Below, one piece after another: positions 26,595-35,226 of a stretch of 64,000 nucleotides of DNA; the first letter of the stretch is position 1, and each line of letters begins with the position of its first letter. The stretch is from Corynebacterium variabile (GTDB lineage: Bacteria > Actinomycetota > Actinomycetes > Mycobacteriales > Mycobacteriaceae). Both the position numbers and the translations under genes were made by a program. Below the pieces are notes generated by a model that searched no databases, had not been told where the DNA came from, and worked only from the letters and a program-made list of their open reading frames with translations. Where the stretch lies: the NCBI RefSeq assembly GCF_006539825.1, contig NZ_BJNT01000004.1, positions 124,001 through 188,000 on the forward strand. The letters are read 5' to 3'.

Positions 26595-26629
26595 CGCGGT
26601 GCTGACGCGGTACTGACGCGGTACTGACC
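26585..26629 (+). repeat. 11-bp tandem repeat, four units
   Basis: The unit CGGTACTGACG is repeated four times, beginning in the last codons of the PNPOx-like gene and running past its stop; one unit has G for A. Every copy places a TGA in the same register or close to it, so the gene end is followed by further stop codons. Confidence 0.7.
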
Positions 26630-26674
26630 GGGGCCGGGTTGGACGCGTCGGGGGCGATGGTGGCCGTCGGGTAG

Positions 26675-27469
26675 TCAGGCCCCCGCCCTGGCAGCTGCCA
26701 GCAGGGCGGGGTCATGGGCGTTGACGATGAGAAGGTCCGGATCCTGTTGCGCCCACAGCTCCCGGAGCCGGGCGTGGTTGTCCCGGACTTGTGGCCAGTC
26801 GTAGGCCATCAGCCGTTCCATCGCGGTCAGGCTCAGCGGGGCGCCACCACCACCGTCGATCTGACCGCGGTGGTAGAAGGAATCGCCGCTGTGCAGGACC
26901 CATCGGTCGCCGGCGTCGACCGCCACGGCCGCGTGACCGCGGCTGTGTCCGGGCAGTGCGACCAGGACGATCCCGTCGGCGATGTCGCTCAGCTCGGTGG
27001 CGGAGGTGAATCCGCGCCACCTGTCTCCCGAGCGCGGGTCGTGGCGCACCAGGTCAGGTTGCCGGTCGCGTGGGGCGGGGAGGTAGCGCGCCCGCTCGAC
27101 CAGCGTCCGTGGTGCGAGAGCGGCATGTGCCTCGTCCCCGGTCAGATGGATCCGTGCCCACGGAAAATCCGAGATTCCGCCGACGTGGTCGGCATCGACA
27201 TGTGTGAGCACGATGTCATGGACATCCCGGGGGTCGAAACCCAGGGCGCGGACCTGCCGGATCGCGGCCTCGGATTCGGTGAAGACCGGTCGCACGTAGA
27301 AGCGTGACGGCCCGAACATCCGGCCGGGTTCTGTGCCGTAGCGCAGTCCGAGTCCGGTGTCGACGAGAACGAGTCCGGCGGGGGCCTCGATGAGCAGGAC
27401 ATGGCAGACCAGGCCGTCCGACACGCCCCAGGGACGCATGCTGCCGCAGTTGAGGTGGTGGATCTTCAC
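26675..27469 (-). CDS. MBL-fold metallo-hydrolase (lactonase-like)
   Basis: This metallo-beta-lactamase fold protein of about 264 residues has the metal site THVDADHVGG, later PGHSRGHAAV and HSGDSFYH, and an N-terminal VKIHHLNCGSMRPWG typical of AttM/quorum-quenching-lactonase relatives. The GTG at 27469 was chosen because family members begin at this MKIHHLNCG-like segment and GGGTGA precedes it; longer in-frame starts exist at 27484 and 27526. It is monocistronic. The substrate may be a lactone or another ester; this is not shown by the sequence. Confidence 0.87.
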   Translation of the reverse strand: MKIHHLNCGSMRPWGVSDGLVCHVLLIEAPAGLVLVDTGLGLRYGTEPGRMFGPSRFYVRPVFTESEAAIRQVRALGFDPRDVHDIVLTHVDADHVGGISDFPWARIHLTGDEAHAALAPRTLVERARYLPAPRDRQPDLVRHDPRSGDRWRGFTSATELSDIADGIVLVALPGHSRGHAAVAVDAGDRWVLHSGDSFYHRGQIDGGGGAPLSLTAMERLMAYDWPQVRDNHARLRELWAQQDPDLLIVNAHDPALLAAARAGA

Positions 27470-27665
27470 CGGATCACCCGACATCCGCGAGCAGGACCGG
27501 GAAGGTGCCAGTCGGGGGTCGGCCACGCCGCGGTGCCCGAGATCCGGACGGAGAATCGCTCATGGGGCAATACTAGTGACCGGTGCAGGACGGGGCAGGG
27601 AACTGCGGCGACCGTGATGAGGGTCACCGTCAGCGCGGGGTCACGCCACCCGGTACGTTGAACCC

Positions 27666-28826
27666 ATGTCCAGTTCCCCGGTCGCGTCCCAGGTGACCCC
27701 CTTCGCGAAGCCGCAGTACACCGCCGCGAAGAACAGCCGTCCCCCCGCTCCGGTGCGCGTCGCCGGAGGCCCGGGCAACGGTGGCCACGGCACCGAGACC
27801 TGGGTGCGTCCGGTGGCGATGCCGGGTTCCGGCGTCATGGCGGCCGTCTTCTCCACCATTCACCTGGGGGAGGGCGGCGTCACCGTCATCGACCCGGGCT
27901 GGACCGGCAGGAAACAGGAGGGCGAGTTCCTCCGCGACCTCGACAGTTTTCTCCGTGACCGGGGACGCCGCCTCGAACAGATCTCCCAGGTGATCGTCAC
28001 CCACGCTCACCCGGACCACGTCGCCGCGGCGTCCTGCCTGCTGGACGCCACCCGTGCCAGGTTCATCGTCGGCGAGCAGGAGTGGCGCAGTGTGGAGAAG
28101 TCCCGCACCGGCGACGCCGACGACCCCTACGCCCCCTGGCCCGACGCATTCGGGGCACCGGCCGGCGTCCTCGACGCCGCCGTGGAGCACATGAACAATC
28201 CCCGCGTCCCGGGCTTCATCCCCCGACGCCACCCGGACATCCGGCTCGCCGACGGCGACCTCCTCGCCGACCACGGCCTCGACGACGACCTCGGGGCCCG
28301 GGCGGTCATCACCCCCGGTCATACCCCAGGTCACATGTGCCTGGTCAACGCGGACGCCGGGATCTTCCTCGCCGCTGACATGATCCTCCCGGAGATCCAC
28401 CCGGGGATCGGACTGGGCGTCGGCCAGCTCGGCGGCAACCCGGTGGTGCAGTACCTGGAGTCCCTCGACCGGATCTCCGAGTTCGATGATCTGCTGGTCA
28501 TCCCCGGTCACGGATACGTCTTCTCCGGGCTGGCGGCGCGACGTCGGGAGACCGCCGAGCATGTCCTCAGACGCGCGTGGGAGGTGCGGCGCATCCTCGA
28601 CTGGAACCCGGAGATCAGCGTGTGGCGGCTGGCCTCCGCGCTGACATGGTCCGCGGGCTGGGACGGGCTGCGCGAATCACCGATGCTGGTGTCGGGGTTG
28701 CGGCAGACGATGATGTACCGTGACCTGTTAGTTTCCCGCGACCATCTCCGGACTGGAGACGGGGAAGACCCACTGACCCGATGGGAGCAGACCTTTGGCC
28801 TCGACGAACGGTACAGGGCCCTCTGA
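27666..28826 (+). CDS. MBL-fold metallo-hydrolase
   Basis: This 386-residue protein has the metal-binding THAHPDHVAAASCLL (about residue 118), TPGHTPGHMCLV, FLAADMIL and IPGHG, all metallo-beta-lactamase-fold ligands. Its C-terminal segment of about 100 residues (from FSGLAARRRE) is the helical cap seen in glyoxylase/LACTB2-like hydrolases. The ATG at 27666 lies close downstream of a non-coding stretch. The next gene begins within its last 32 bases. Confidence 0.87.
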   Translation: MSSSPVASQVTPFAKPQYTAAKNSRPPAPVRVAGGPGNGGHGTETWVRPVAMPGSGVMAAVFSTIHLGEGGVTVIDPGWTGRKQEGEFLRDLDSFLRDRGRRLEQISQVIVTHAHPDHVAAASCLLDATRARFIVGEQEWRSVEKSRTGDADDPYAPWPDAFGAPAGVLDAAVEHMNNPRVPGFIPRRHPDIRLADGDLLADHGLDDDLGARAVITPGHTPGHMCLVNADAGIFLAADMILPEIHPGIGLGVGQLGGNPVVQYLESLDRISEFDDLLVIPGHGYVFSGLAARRRETAEHVLRRAWEVRRILDWNPEISVWRLASALTWSAGWDGLRESPMLVSGLRQTMMYRDLLVSRDHLRTGDGEDPLTRWEQTFGLDERYRAL

Positions 28827-30594
28827 GGTACCCGCCGGGACACCGGCAGCGGAACCTGCCGAGACCGGCGCGGAGACTGGCGCGGACACTCGCACCGAGA
28901 CCCCGGAAACCCCGGAAACCAGGCTCGGTCGGATGACGACCTACCGCCTGCGACTGAGCTACACGGGGGCAGTTGTCGCCGTGGTGCTGCTCATGCTGTC
29001 GATGACCCCCTCCCTGCTGCCCCGCGGGCCGCTGTTCCAGGGGGCGGTGAGCGGTGCGTCGGCGGCGTGCGGCTACATGATCGGCGTCTTCCTGTCCTGG
29101 GCGGTCCGCTACATGTTCTCCCGCGACTTCTCCGAATGGCGGGGCCGTACCCTCTCCTGGCGGTGGTGGGCACCGCTGGGCGTGGTCGCCCTGGTCGGGT
29201 TCGTCGCCGGGTTGTGGAAGTTCCGCGAGTGGCAGAACGAGGTCCGTGATCTCGTCGGTGAATCCCCTCTGGCCTGGACCGTCTTCCCGGTGACCGTGGT
29301 CGTGGCCGCACTGGTCTTCCTGGTGCTGGTGCTGCTCGGCCAGGGCTGGGGCACGTTGGTCCGGACCCTCTACACATGGCTGGGCCTGCTGGTCCCGCCG
29401 CGGATCGCCCGGGTCGCCTCGATCGCCGTGGTGATCGCGCTCACGGTGTTCCTCGCCAACGGTGTGGTCGCGAAATACTCGATGCAGTTCCTCAACGCGT
29501 CCTTCGCCGCGGCCAACGACCAGACCAGCGAGACGTCCGTGCAACCCACCTCCGAATGGCGCTCCGGCGGTCCGGAATCCCTGGTGAGCTGGGAGTCCCT
29601 GGGTCGGGAAGGACGCACATTCGTCTCCCACGGGCCGTCCACCGAGCAGCTGGAGGAGGTCAACGGCTCCCGTGCTGTCGAACCGATCCGCTCCTTCGTC
29701 GGACTCGGTTCCGGGGACGACCTGCGGGCCAATGCCGCACTCGCCGCCGAGGAACTGGTCCGCGCCGGTGGACTGGGACGTGAGATCATCGCCGTCGGTT
29801 CGGCCACCGGCTCCGGCTGGATCAACCAGGCCACGGTCGATTCGCTGGAGTACATGTACAACGGCAATATCGCCACCGTGTCGATGCAGTACTCCTACCT
29901 GCCCAGCTGGCTGTCCTTCCTGGTGGACAGTGAGCGTGCCCGGCAGGCCGGGGTGTACCTCTTCGAGGCGGTGGACGCGAAGATCCGGGAGCTGCCGGAG
30001 AACCGGCGTCCGAAGATCGTGGTCTTCGGGGAGTCCCTGGGGTCCTTCGGTGCGGAGGCGGCGTTCGGGACGATCCCGACGCTCACCGCCCGGACCGACG
30101 GGGCACTGTTCGTCGGGCCGACGTTCAACAACGACCTGTGGCGGGAAGCCACCGACCAGCGGGACGCCGGTTCCCCCGAGCGGCTCCCGGTGTACGACAA
30201 CGGTGAGCATCTGCGGTTCGCGGCCGAGGCCTCCGACCTGGAAGAGCTGGACTCGGAGTGGAACGAACCCCGGGTGGTGTACCTGCAGCACGCGTCCGAC
30301 CCGATCACCTGGTGGTCGCCGGACCTGATCTTCAACCGGCCGGACTGGCTCAGCGAATCACGGGGACCCGATGTGCTCGATTCGACGCAGTGGATTCCGC
30401 TGATCACGTTCCTGCAGGTCAGTGCGGATATGGCCGTGTCGACGGATGTGCCGGACGGGCACGGGCACACCTATATCTCGGAGATTCCCCGGGCCTGGGC
30501 GAAGATCCTCGAACCTGTCGGCTGGACCGGTGACGAGGGCGAGGAGAAGCTGGAGCAGATCATCCCGCTGCTGTCACGCAGCGGGAGTCTGTGA
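28795..30594 (+). CDS. membrane-anchored alpha/beta-hydrolase (mycobacterial DUF2319-type)
   Basis: This 599-residue protein has five or so N-terminal membrane helices (about residues 55-235), then a large extracytoplasmic domain with the serine-hydrolase nucleophile elbow GESLGSFGAEAAF (Ser about residue 409) and a possible catalytic His in GHGHTYISEIPR. Such two-part proteins are common in mycobacteria and corynebacteria, and their role is unknown. The start given is TTG 28795, overlapping the upstream gene; a start further in is possible because the first 45 residues are low-complexity. Confidence 0.87.
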   Translation: MASTNGTGPSEVPAGTPAAEPAETGAETGADTRTETPETPETRLGRMTTYRLRLSYTGAVVAVVLLMLSMTPSLLPRGPLFQGAVSGASAACGYMIGVFLSWAVRYMFSRDFSEWRGRTLSWRWWAPLGVVALVGFVAGLWKFREWQNEVRDLVGESPLAWTVFPVTVVVAALVFLVLVLLGQGWGTLVRTLYTWLGLLVPPRIARVASIAVVIALTVFLANGVVAKYSMQFLNASFAAANDQTSETSVQPTSEWRSGGPESLVSWESLGREGRTFVSHGPSTEQLEEVNGSRAVEPIRSFVGLGSGDDLRANAALAAEELVRAGGLGREIIAVGSATGSGWINQATVDSLEYMYNGNIATVSMQYSYLPSWLSFLVDSERARQAGVYLFEAVDAKIRELPENRRPKIVVFGESLGSFGAEAAFGTIPTLTARTDGALFVGPTFNNDLWREATDQRDAGSPERLPVYDNGEHLRFAAEASDLEELDSEWNEPRVVYLQHASDPITWWSPDLIFNRPDWLSESRGPDVLDSTQWIPLITFLQVSADMAVSTDVPDGHGHTYISEIPRAWAKILEPVGWTGDEGEEKLEQIIPLLSRSGSL

Positions 30595-30966
30595 CCGCTT
30601 CCTGAGCACCGCGGCGATGATGAGGGTCGTGGCGGCGGTGAGGGCCCACATGAGGACGGTGGCGACTACCCAGGTGCCGGCACCGTGGATCACGAGACCA
30701 CCGGACGGCAGTGTGGCGATCCACAGGGCCAGAAGGGTGGAGACCAGGCCGGCGCCGCCGACGAATCCTTCGGCGTAGCGGCCGACCAGCTTCGTGACCA
30801 CAGGTGCGAGCACCAGTTGGGCGACCGTGAAGACGATCACCGCGACAACGATGCCACCGAACGACAGCGTGAACCTGTCGATGAACAGCGCGCAGAGCAG
30901 GATCGCCACGGCGGAGGACGCCAGAGAGACCGCGAACCGGGTGAGGAACTTCATGACGTCCACCAT
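30574..30966 (-). CDS. small membrane protein, four predicted helices
   Basis: This 130-residue, highly hydrophobic protein has about four membrane segments (residues 8-27, 33-57, 66-92, 98-122) and a basic end (LRKRSQTPAA). It resembles the phage-holin-superfamily-IV/YvlD-like small membrane proteins in size and layout. It converges on and overlaps the last 21 bases of the hydrolase gene. No function can be assigned. Confidence 0.75.
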   Translation of the reverse strand: MVDVMKFLTRFAVSLASSAVAILLCALFIDRFTLSFGGIVVAVIVFTVAQLVLAPVVTKLVGRYAEGFVGGAGLVSTLLALWIATLPSGGLVIHGAGTWVVATVLMWALTAATTLIIAAVLRKRSQTPAA

Positions 30967-31017
30967 GTACCTTGCCTGGGAGTGATATGTACTGGTCAGA
31001 GTACAGGGACGGCGCGG

Positions 31018-31287
31018 TCAGAGGAACAGGGATCCAGGGGTGGGCCGGGTCTCGTTGCGGGCGGTCCGGGCCTTCTCCGCGATACCTGTGTGGTTGAACA
31101 GCAGGTTGAGGAAGAAGGCGGCGAGGGCGGCGAGGACCACTCCGTCGGACAGCAGCGTCTGCGTCCAGGAGGGGAAGTTCGACCAGATCCCGGTGGAGAG
31201 CTTCGACAGCAGGCCCAGTGCCACCGCCAGGGCGATGCTCCTGAGCGGGTCAACGCTTGAGCGGGTGGGAAGGCATGTCGGCATCAC
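31018..31287 (-). pseudogene. C-terminal remnant of an NCS2 xanthine/uracil permease
   Basis: The frame encodes about 80 residues ending the protein, including LGLLSKLSTGIWSNFPSWTQ and DGVVLAALAAFFLNLLFNHTG, which match the last helix and tail of nucleobase:cation symporter-2 proteins (the LLNLLFNH ending is typical). The rest of a permease (about 400 residues) is missing. The open frame begins inside 72-bp palindromic element copy 3, so the break is at or next to the repeat. It is probably the leftover of a purine importer lost from this catabolic region. Confidence 0.7.
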
Positions 31288-31346
31288 GCACTGTGAGGTC
31301 GGTTCAGGGTGGGGTGAACCGACCTCACAGTGCGTGATGCGGACGT
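31275..31346. repeat. 72-bp palindromic element, copy 3 (perfect arms)
   Basis: This is the best-preserved copy. The inner arms are perfectly complementary over 26 bp around an 8-base loop (GGGTGGGG), with outer ends ATGTCGGC and GCGGACGT. It separates the permease remnant from the end of the 2-oxoglutarate oxygenase gene, where it would also make a very strong terminator hairpin. Confidence 0.92.
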
Positions 31347-31369
31347 GGGGTGGGGAACGGGCGGATGCC

Positions 31370-32449
31370 CTACGTCGTGGACTCGGCCTTGCCGAAGTTC
31401 GCCTGGATGCGCATGTCGAGGTACTCGCCGGCGGTCATGGGCTCGTACTTGCCTTCGGGACCGGCGATGACGGCGTCGCGGTCGGCCTGGGCGAAGTAGG
31501 GCATGGAGTAGCGCTCGGGGATGTCGACGCCGATGTCGGCGGCCTTCACCCGGTGGAAGTTCGACTTCAGCCGGTCATCGGACCAGCGCATGAGCATGTC
31601 GCCGATGTTGCAGGTCAGCACGTCGGTGAAGGCGGGGACCGGGGTCCAGGCCTGGACGTCCTGACCGGCGTCCGCACCCGGCATGACCTGGAGGCCGGAC
31701 TGGCCGTCGGTCTGGAACAGCAGGGTGAGCAGGTTGAAGTCGGTGTGCGCTCCGGCCCGCCAGACCGGGTTTCCGTTCGGGTCGGCGACGTTGTCCTTGG
31801 CGTCCATCGCCATGTAGTGGATCATCCGCAGGGTGCACTGGTGCAGGTCGGAGGCAGGGTTGTGGACCTTGCGGAAGTAGTCCTTCTCGAAGCCGAGCTT
31901 CACGGCGAAGAACTCCAGGACGCGCATGGCGACCTCGTGACACTTCGCCTCGAAGGCGAGGGAGTCTTCCTGGAAACCGGCGATGGAGGGGTTGGCGTCC
32001 TCGTCGATCCACAGGCCGTCCATGAGCGGGCGGGTGATCTGGTAGCTCTCCTTCTCGTCCGGGGTGCCGGTCGAGGGGCGGATCTGGGACTTGTACTCGA
32101 AGCCGACGTTCCTGCCCTTCGGCTTGGCGACGGTCTCCAGGGTATCCTTCGGCAGGGCGAAGAAGCGCGCGGAGGTCGCGAAGGCGTCCTCGATCTCGGT
32201 CCTGGTGATGCCGAAGTTCTTCAGCTGGAAGAAGCCGATGGTGGTCGCGGCGTGCCAGAACTCCTCGGCCTTGGCGTCCCACTGCTCAGGCGTGAGGTCC
32301 CAGTTGTCGAGGTCGATAACCGGGACGGAACGGTCGGTGGTCTCGGTGCCGATGCCGCCCATGCGGGTCTCGAGTCCGAGCTCTGCGTTGGTGAAGTTGT
32401 CGGTGGCGATGGTGGTGGCGATGTCGGTGGGCGTGGTGGTCTGAACCAT
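31370..32449 (-). CDS. Fe(II)/2-oxoglutarate-dependent oxygenase (isopenicillin N synthase-like)
   Basis: This 359-residue enzyme has DIOX_N features (VPVIDLDNWDLTPEQWD, TTIGFFQLKNFGI), the iron site GAHTDFNLLTLLFQ with distal His in SNFHRVKAADIG, and the co-substrate Arg in ERYSMPYF. It is apparently monocistronic with its own promoter region. It is only distantly similar to the oxygenase at 20883 and closer to plant-type or fungal dioxygenases. With allantoin genes a few kilobases away, a purine substrate is possible (xanthine dioxygenase converts xanthine to urate by this chemistry), but this is inference. Confidence 0.9.
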   Translation of the reverse strand: MVQTTTPTDIATTIATDNFTNAELGLETRMGGIGTETTDRSVPVIDLDNWDLTPEQWDAKAEEFWHAATTIGFFQLKNFGITRTEIEDAFATSARFFALPKDTLETVAKPKGRNVGFEYKSQIRPSTGTPDEKESYQITRPLMDGLWIDEDANPSIAGFQEDSLAFEAKCHEVAMRVLEFFAVKLGFEKDYFRKVHNPASDLHQCTLRMIHYMAMDAKDNVADPNGNPVWRAGAHTDFNLLTLLFQTDGQSGLQVMPGADAGQDVQAWTPVPAFTDVLTCNIGDMLMRWSDDRLKSNFHRVKAADIGVDIPERYSMPYFAQADRDAVIAGPEGKYEPMTAGEYLDMRIQANFGKAESTT

Positions 32450-32512
32450 GGTGGTCCTTCCATATCACGCGGTTTCCCCTACGATCTTTCGCTCCGTCAT
32501 CCCGACGCCATG

Positions 32513-32626
32513 CAGATCCGGCTGAGCCGCTGTCTTGTATCTGACACCACTGAATCTACGGAGCGGTCTTTGCGGGTCTGTGCCGTGAAAGTGAAAGCGT
32601 CGTTACCCGTGTTTCCTGCCGGTAGA
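32513..32626 (-). promoter_or_regulatory. control region of the 31370 oxygenase: GAAAC box, -10 and leader hairpin
   Basis: Read leftward, TCTAC-n6-GAAAC (32626-32611) is a partial GlnR-like box. CCGTAGATTCA with -10-like TAGATT (32558-32553) is identical to the -10 region of the 9631 and 18140 units. The leader has CAGAT/ATCTG (32543-32539 with 32517-32513) enclosing ACAAGACAG and a CGGC/GCCG hairpin. The box is about 50 bases from the -10 here rather than 10, so the arrangement differs. Nothing else is recognised in 32450-32727 except the aquaporin SD. Confidence 0.4.
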
Positions 32627-32727
32627 GGGGTCGTGTTCGCGCTGGAGGGGTTATGTTCCGCGCCGAAGGCAGCGATGGTCGGAGTGTCATAGGTAACATC
32701 ACTCACTTCCACCACAGGAGTGACGCC

Positions 32728-33495
32728 ATGTCCCCCGTTCCCATGACCCACCGCCTCTGGGCCGAGTTCCTCGGCACCTTCTGGCTCGTCTTCGGCGGCT
32801 GCGGTTCCGCAGTCCTCGCCGCCAAGGTCGTCTCCGACGGCACCATCAACATGGGCATCGGCTTCGTCGGTGTCGCGCTGGCCTTCGGCCTCACCGTCGT
32901 CACCGGCGCCTACGCGGTCGGCCACATCTCCGGCGGACACTTCAACCCCGCCGTCAAACTCGGCTGTGCTGTCGCGAAGCGCGTCGAGTGGGCAGCGGTC
33001 GTCCCCTACTGGATCGCCCAGGTCGTCGGCGGTGCAGTCGCTGGTGGCGTCCTCTTCGTCATCGCCAACGGCAAGGACGGCTTCAGTGCGAGCGAGTCCG
33101 GTTTCGCCACCAACGGCTACGGCGAGCACTCCCCGGACAGCTACTCCCTGGCTGAGGTGATCGTCGCCGAGGTCGTGCTCACCGCGGTCTTCCTCTGGGT
33201 GATCCTCGGGGTGACCTCGAAGAAGGCCCCCGCCGGGTTCGCGCCGCTGGCCATCGGCCTGACGCTGACCCTGATCCACCTCATCTCGATCCCGGTCTCC
33301 AACACCTCGGTGAACCCCGCCCGCTCACTCGGCGTGGCCTGGTACGCCGGTGGGGACGCACTGTCGCAGGTGTGGGTGTTCATCCTCGCCCCGCTGGTCG
33401 GTGCGGCGATCGCCGGCATCAGTTACGCCTTTCTCACCGGCGACGAAGATGACGCCCCGGCCGAGGCGGAGGCCCGCGTCGGCGCAGAGGGGTAG
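32728..33495 (+). CDS. aqpZ: aquaporin Z-type water channel
   Basis: This 255-residue major intrinsic protein has six membrane helices and both NPA boxes ([11 protein letters not shown] and [11 protein letters not shown]). The Arg after the second NPA and the His in [10 protein letters not shown] match the narrow filter of orthodox water channels rather than glycerol or urea facilitators. CAGGAG precedes the ATG at 32728. It is divergent from the 2-oxoglutarate oxygenase. Confidence 0.95.
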   Translation: MSPVPMTHRLWAEFLGTFWLVFGGCGSAVLAAKVVSDGTINMGIGFVGVALAFGLTVVTGAYAVGHISGGHFNPAVKLGCAVAKRVEWAAVVPYWIAQVVGGAVAGGVLFVIANGKDGFSASESGFATNGYGEHSPDSYSLAEVIVAEVVLTAVFLWVILGVTSKKAPAGFAPLAIGLTLTLIHLISIPVSNTSVNPARSLGVAWYAGGDALSQVWVFILAPLVGAAIAGISYAFLTGDEDDAPAEAEARVGAEG

Positions 33496-33532
33496 TGCGA
33501 CAGGCCCGATCAGTACCGCGGGCCGTCCGGGA

Positions 33533-33604
33533 GTGTCGGCATTACGCAGGCTGAGGTCGTTCCAGACCTCTCGCGAACGACCTCAGGCTGCGTGCTGCGG
33601 ACAG
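33533..33604. repeat. 72-bp palindromic element, copy 4
   Basis: The arms read GTGTCGGCATTACGCAG inward, and the other end is CTGCGTGCTGCGGACAG. The inner part TGAGGTCGTTC pairs with GAACGACCTCA. It lies between the convergent aquaporin and flavoprotein genes, where it could terminate both. Confidence 0.9.
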
Positions 33605-33626
33605 AGGGGAAAGGGGGCACCGAGGT

Positions 33627-35162
33627 TCAGTAACGCGGGCCGTCCGGGTACCAGGCCTCGCCCTCGCGGTGCGGGCCGGCCTCTGTGATCTCGATGTGCT
33701 CGAAGGCCCGGAACTCACGGAAGAACGTCGGCCAGTTCTCCTTGGTGATGTCGGTGGCGATCCGCTGAGCGACACGGGTCAGACCGGCGAAGATGCCGGA
33801 GAGCTGGTTACCGGCCACACCGTGGGAGGCACGGGCACCGGTGGACAGGTGCACCAGGCGGGGGATGTACTCCTTCGCCTCGGCGGATGCTGCGTCCTTC
33901 GCCTGGAACTGGAAACCGTCGCCCAGGTAGGGGCAGCCGCCCATCGGGTGCCCCTCGGCCGGGCCGAATTCGTCGGACCACAGGGCGATGTCGTCGAGGA
34001 ACTCCTCCAGCTCCGGACGCAGACCCAGGTCCACGGCGTACCCGGTGGCGGAGATGACCACGTCGCCGACGTGCTCGACACCCTTGTCGTCGGTGACGAC
34101 GACCTCCTCGACACCGTCGGTGGTGCGCACGGTCGCGTCCGCCCAGCGGGTGTCGGTGAGCATGGAGAAGTTGCCGTGGCAGAAGGCACGCCACACGGAC
34201 GCCTGCGTCGGCGGCTGCGGCAGACCACCGTTGAACAGGGAGAATTCCCACTTCTGCTCGTCGGTCAGATCGTAGAAGTGCTCCTGCATGCCGGGGAATT
34301 CCATCCAGCGCAGCGAGTTCTGGCGCGGGATGTCGGAACGGCGCACGTGCATCTCCACCGACGCGGCACCGGCCTCCAGCGCCGTGGAGGCGTTGTCGAA
34401 GCCGGAGGCACCGCCGCCGAGCACGAGGACGCGCTTACCGGCCAGGGCATTGAAGTCGATGTCGTCCTCGGTGTGGAAGCGCAGATGCTCCGGCAGGTTC
34501 TCGACCAGCGGCGGCAGGAAGGTTCCGCCACCACCCTTGAGCCCGAGGGAGAAGATGACGCGCCGGGCCCGGTACTCGACCCGCTCACCGTCGCGGGTGG
34601 CGACGACGGTGAAGTAGCCTGACGCGTCCGGCTTGTGGACGGCGGTGACGGTGGTGTTGAAGTCCACGTCCGCACCGGTGACGTCGCGGTACCAGGTGAG
34701 GTACTCGTTCCAGTCCTCACGGGGGACCAGGTCGGTGGCATCCCACGCCTCCTTGCCGTACTTCGCCTCGAACCAGCGCTCGGTGTGCAGCGACGGGATG
34801 TCGAGCTCGATACCCTTCATGTTCTTCGGGCTGCGCAGCGTGTGCATGCGGGCGTAGCGGGTCCAGCAGCCGACCTCGTGGGCCGGGCCACCCTCGATGA
34901 CCTTCACCGCACCGATGCGGTGGCGCGACAGGGCGAAGGCGGAGCCCAGACCGGCCTGGCCGGCACCGAGGACGAGGACGTTGTACGCCCCCTCGGCCGG
35001 GGCGGGGACCCAGTCGTGGTTGTGGCCGATGAGCGCCATGTCGGCGCGGGCCTGGTCCGCCAGCGCCGCGAGGCGGGCGGACGCCTCGGCATCCGGCAGG
35101 GGAGCGGGGCGGTTGCGCTCCGGCTTGGTCGGGTCATAGATGACGGTCATGGGGGCCATCAT
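33627..35162 (-). CDS. flavin-containing monooxygenase-like NAD(P)/FAD protein
   Basis: This protein of about 511 residues has an FAD Rossmann site NVLVLGAGQAGLGSAFALS (about residue 62), a second dinucleotide site RVLVLGGGASGFDNAS (about residue 240), and the late ISATGYAVDLGLRPEL segment characteristic of FMO/CzcO-type monooxygenases. The start at ATG 35162 was chosen because the preceding in-frame residues are Pro/Arg-rich and non-conserved. It is a single gene, with a palindromic repeat at its 3' end. Its location beside allantoicase suggests, but does not prove, a role in nitrogen-compound oxidation. Confidence 0.85.
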   Translation of the reverse strand: MMAPMTVIYDPTKPERNRPAPLPDAEASARLAALADQARADMALIGHNHDWVPAPAEGAYNVLVLGAGQAGLGSAFALSRHRIGAVKVIEGGPAHEVGCWTRYARMHTLRSPKNMKGIELDIPSLHTERWFEAKYGKEAWDATDLVPREDWNEYLTWYRDVTGADVDFNTTVTAVHKPDASGYFTVVATRDGERVEYRARRVIFSLGLKGGGGTFLPPLVENLPEHLRFHTEDDIDFNALAGKRVLVLGGGASGFDNASTALEAGAASVEMHVRRSDIPRQNSLRWMEFPGMQEHFYDLTDEQKWEFSLFNGGLPQPPTQASVWRAFCHGNFSMLTDTRWADATVRTTDGVEEVVVTDDKGVEHVGDVVISATGYAVDLGLRPELEEFLDDIALWSDEFGPAEGHPMGGCPYLGDGFQFQAKDAASAEAKEYIPRLVHLSTGARASHGVAGNQLSGIFAGLTRVAQRIATDITKENWPTFFREFRAFEHIEITEAGPHREGEAWYPDGPRY

Positions 35163-35226
35163 ATTCTGAGGGTCAGGCCGCCCTGATACGGAGGGGTTAC
35201 AGGCATGTGTCCCTCGGTGAGGGTGA

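Noticed and set aside
32513-32543. Third copy of the structured leader upstream of the oxygenase at 31370
   Set aside because: ACAAGACAG in a hairpin recalls the conserved loop strand, but the closing stem and the opposite strand do not match copies A and B, so it is not counted as a copy.
30685-32692. Rightward frames across 30685-31260 and 31040-32692
   Set aside because: Antisense to a membrane protein, the permease remnant and a clear 2-oxoglutarate oxygenase; no protein family features.
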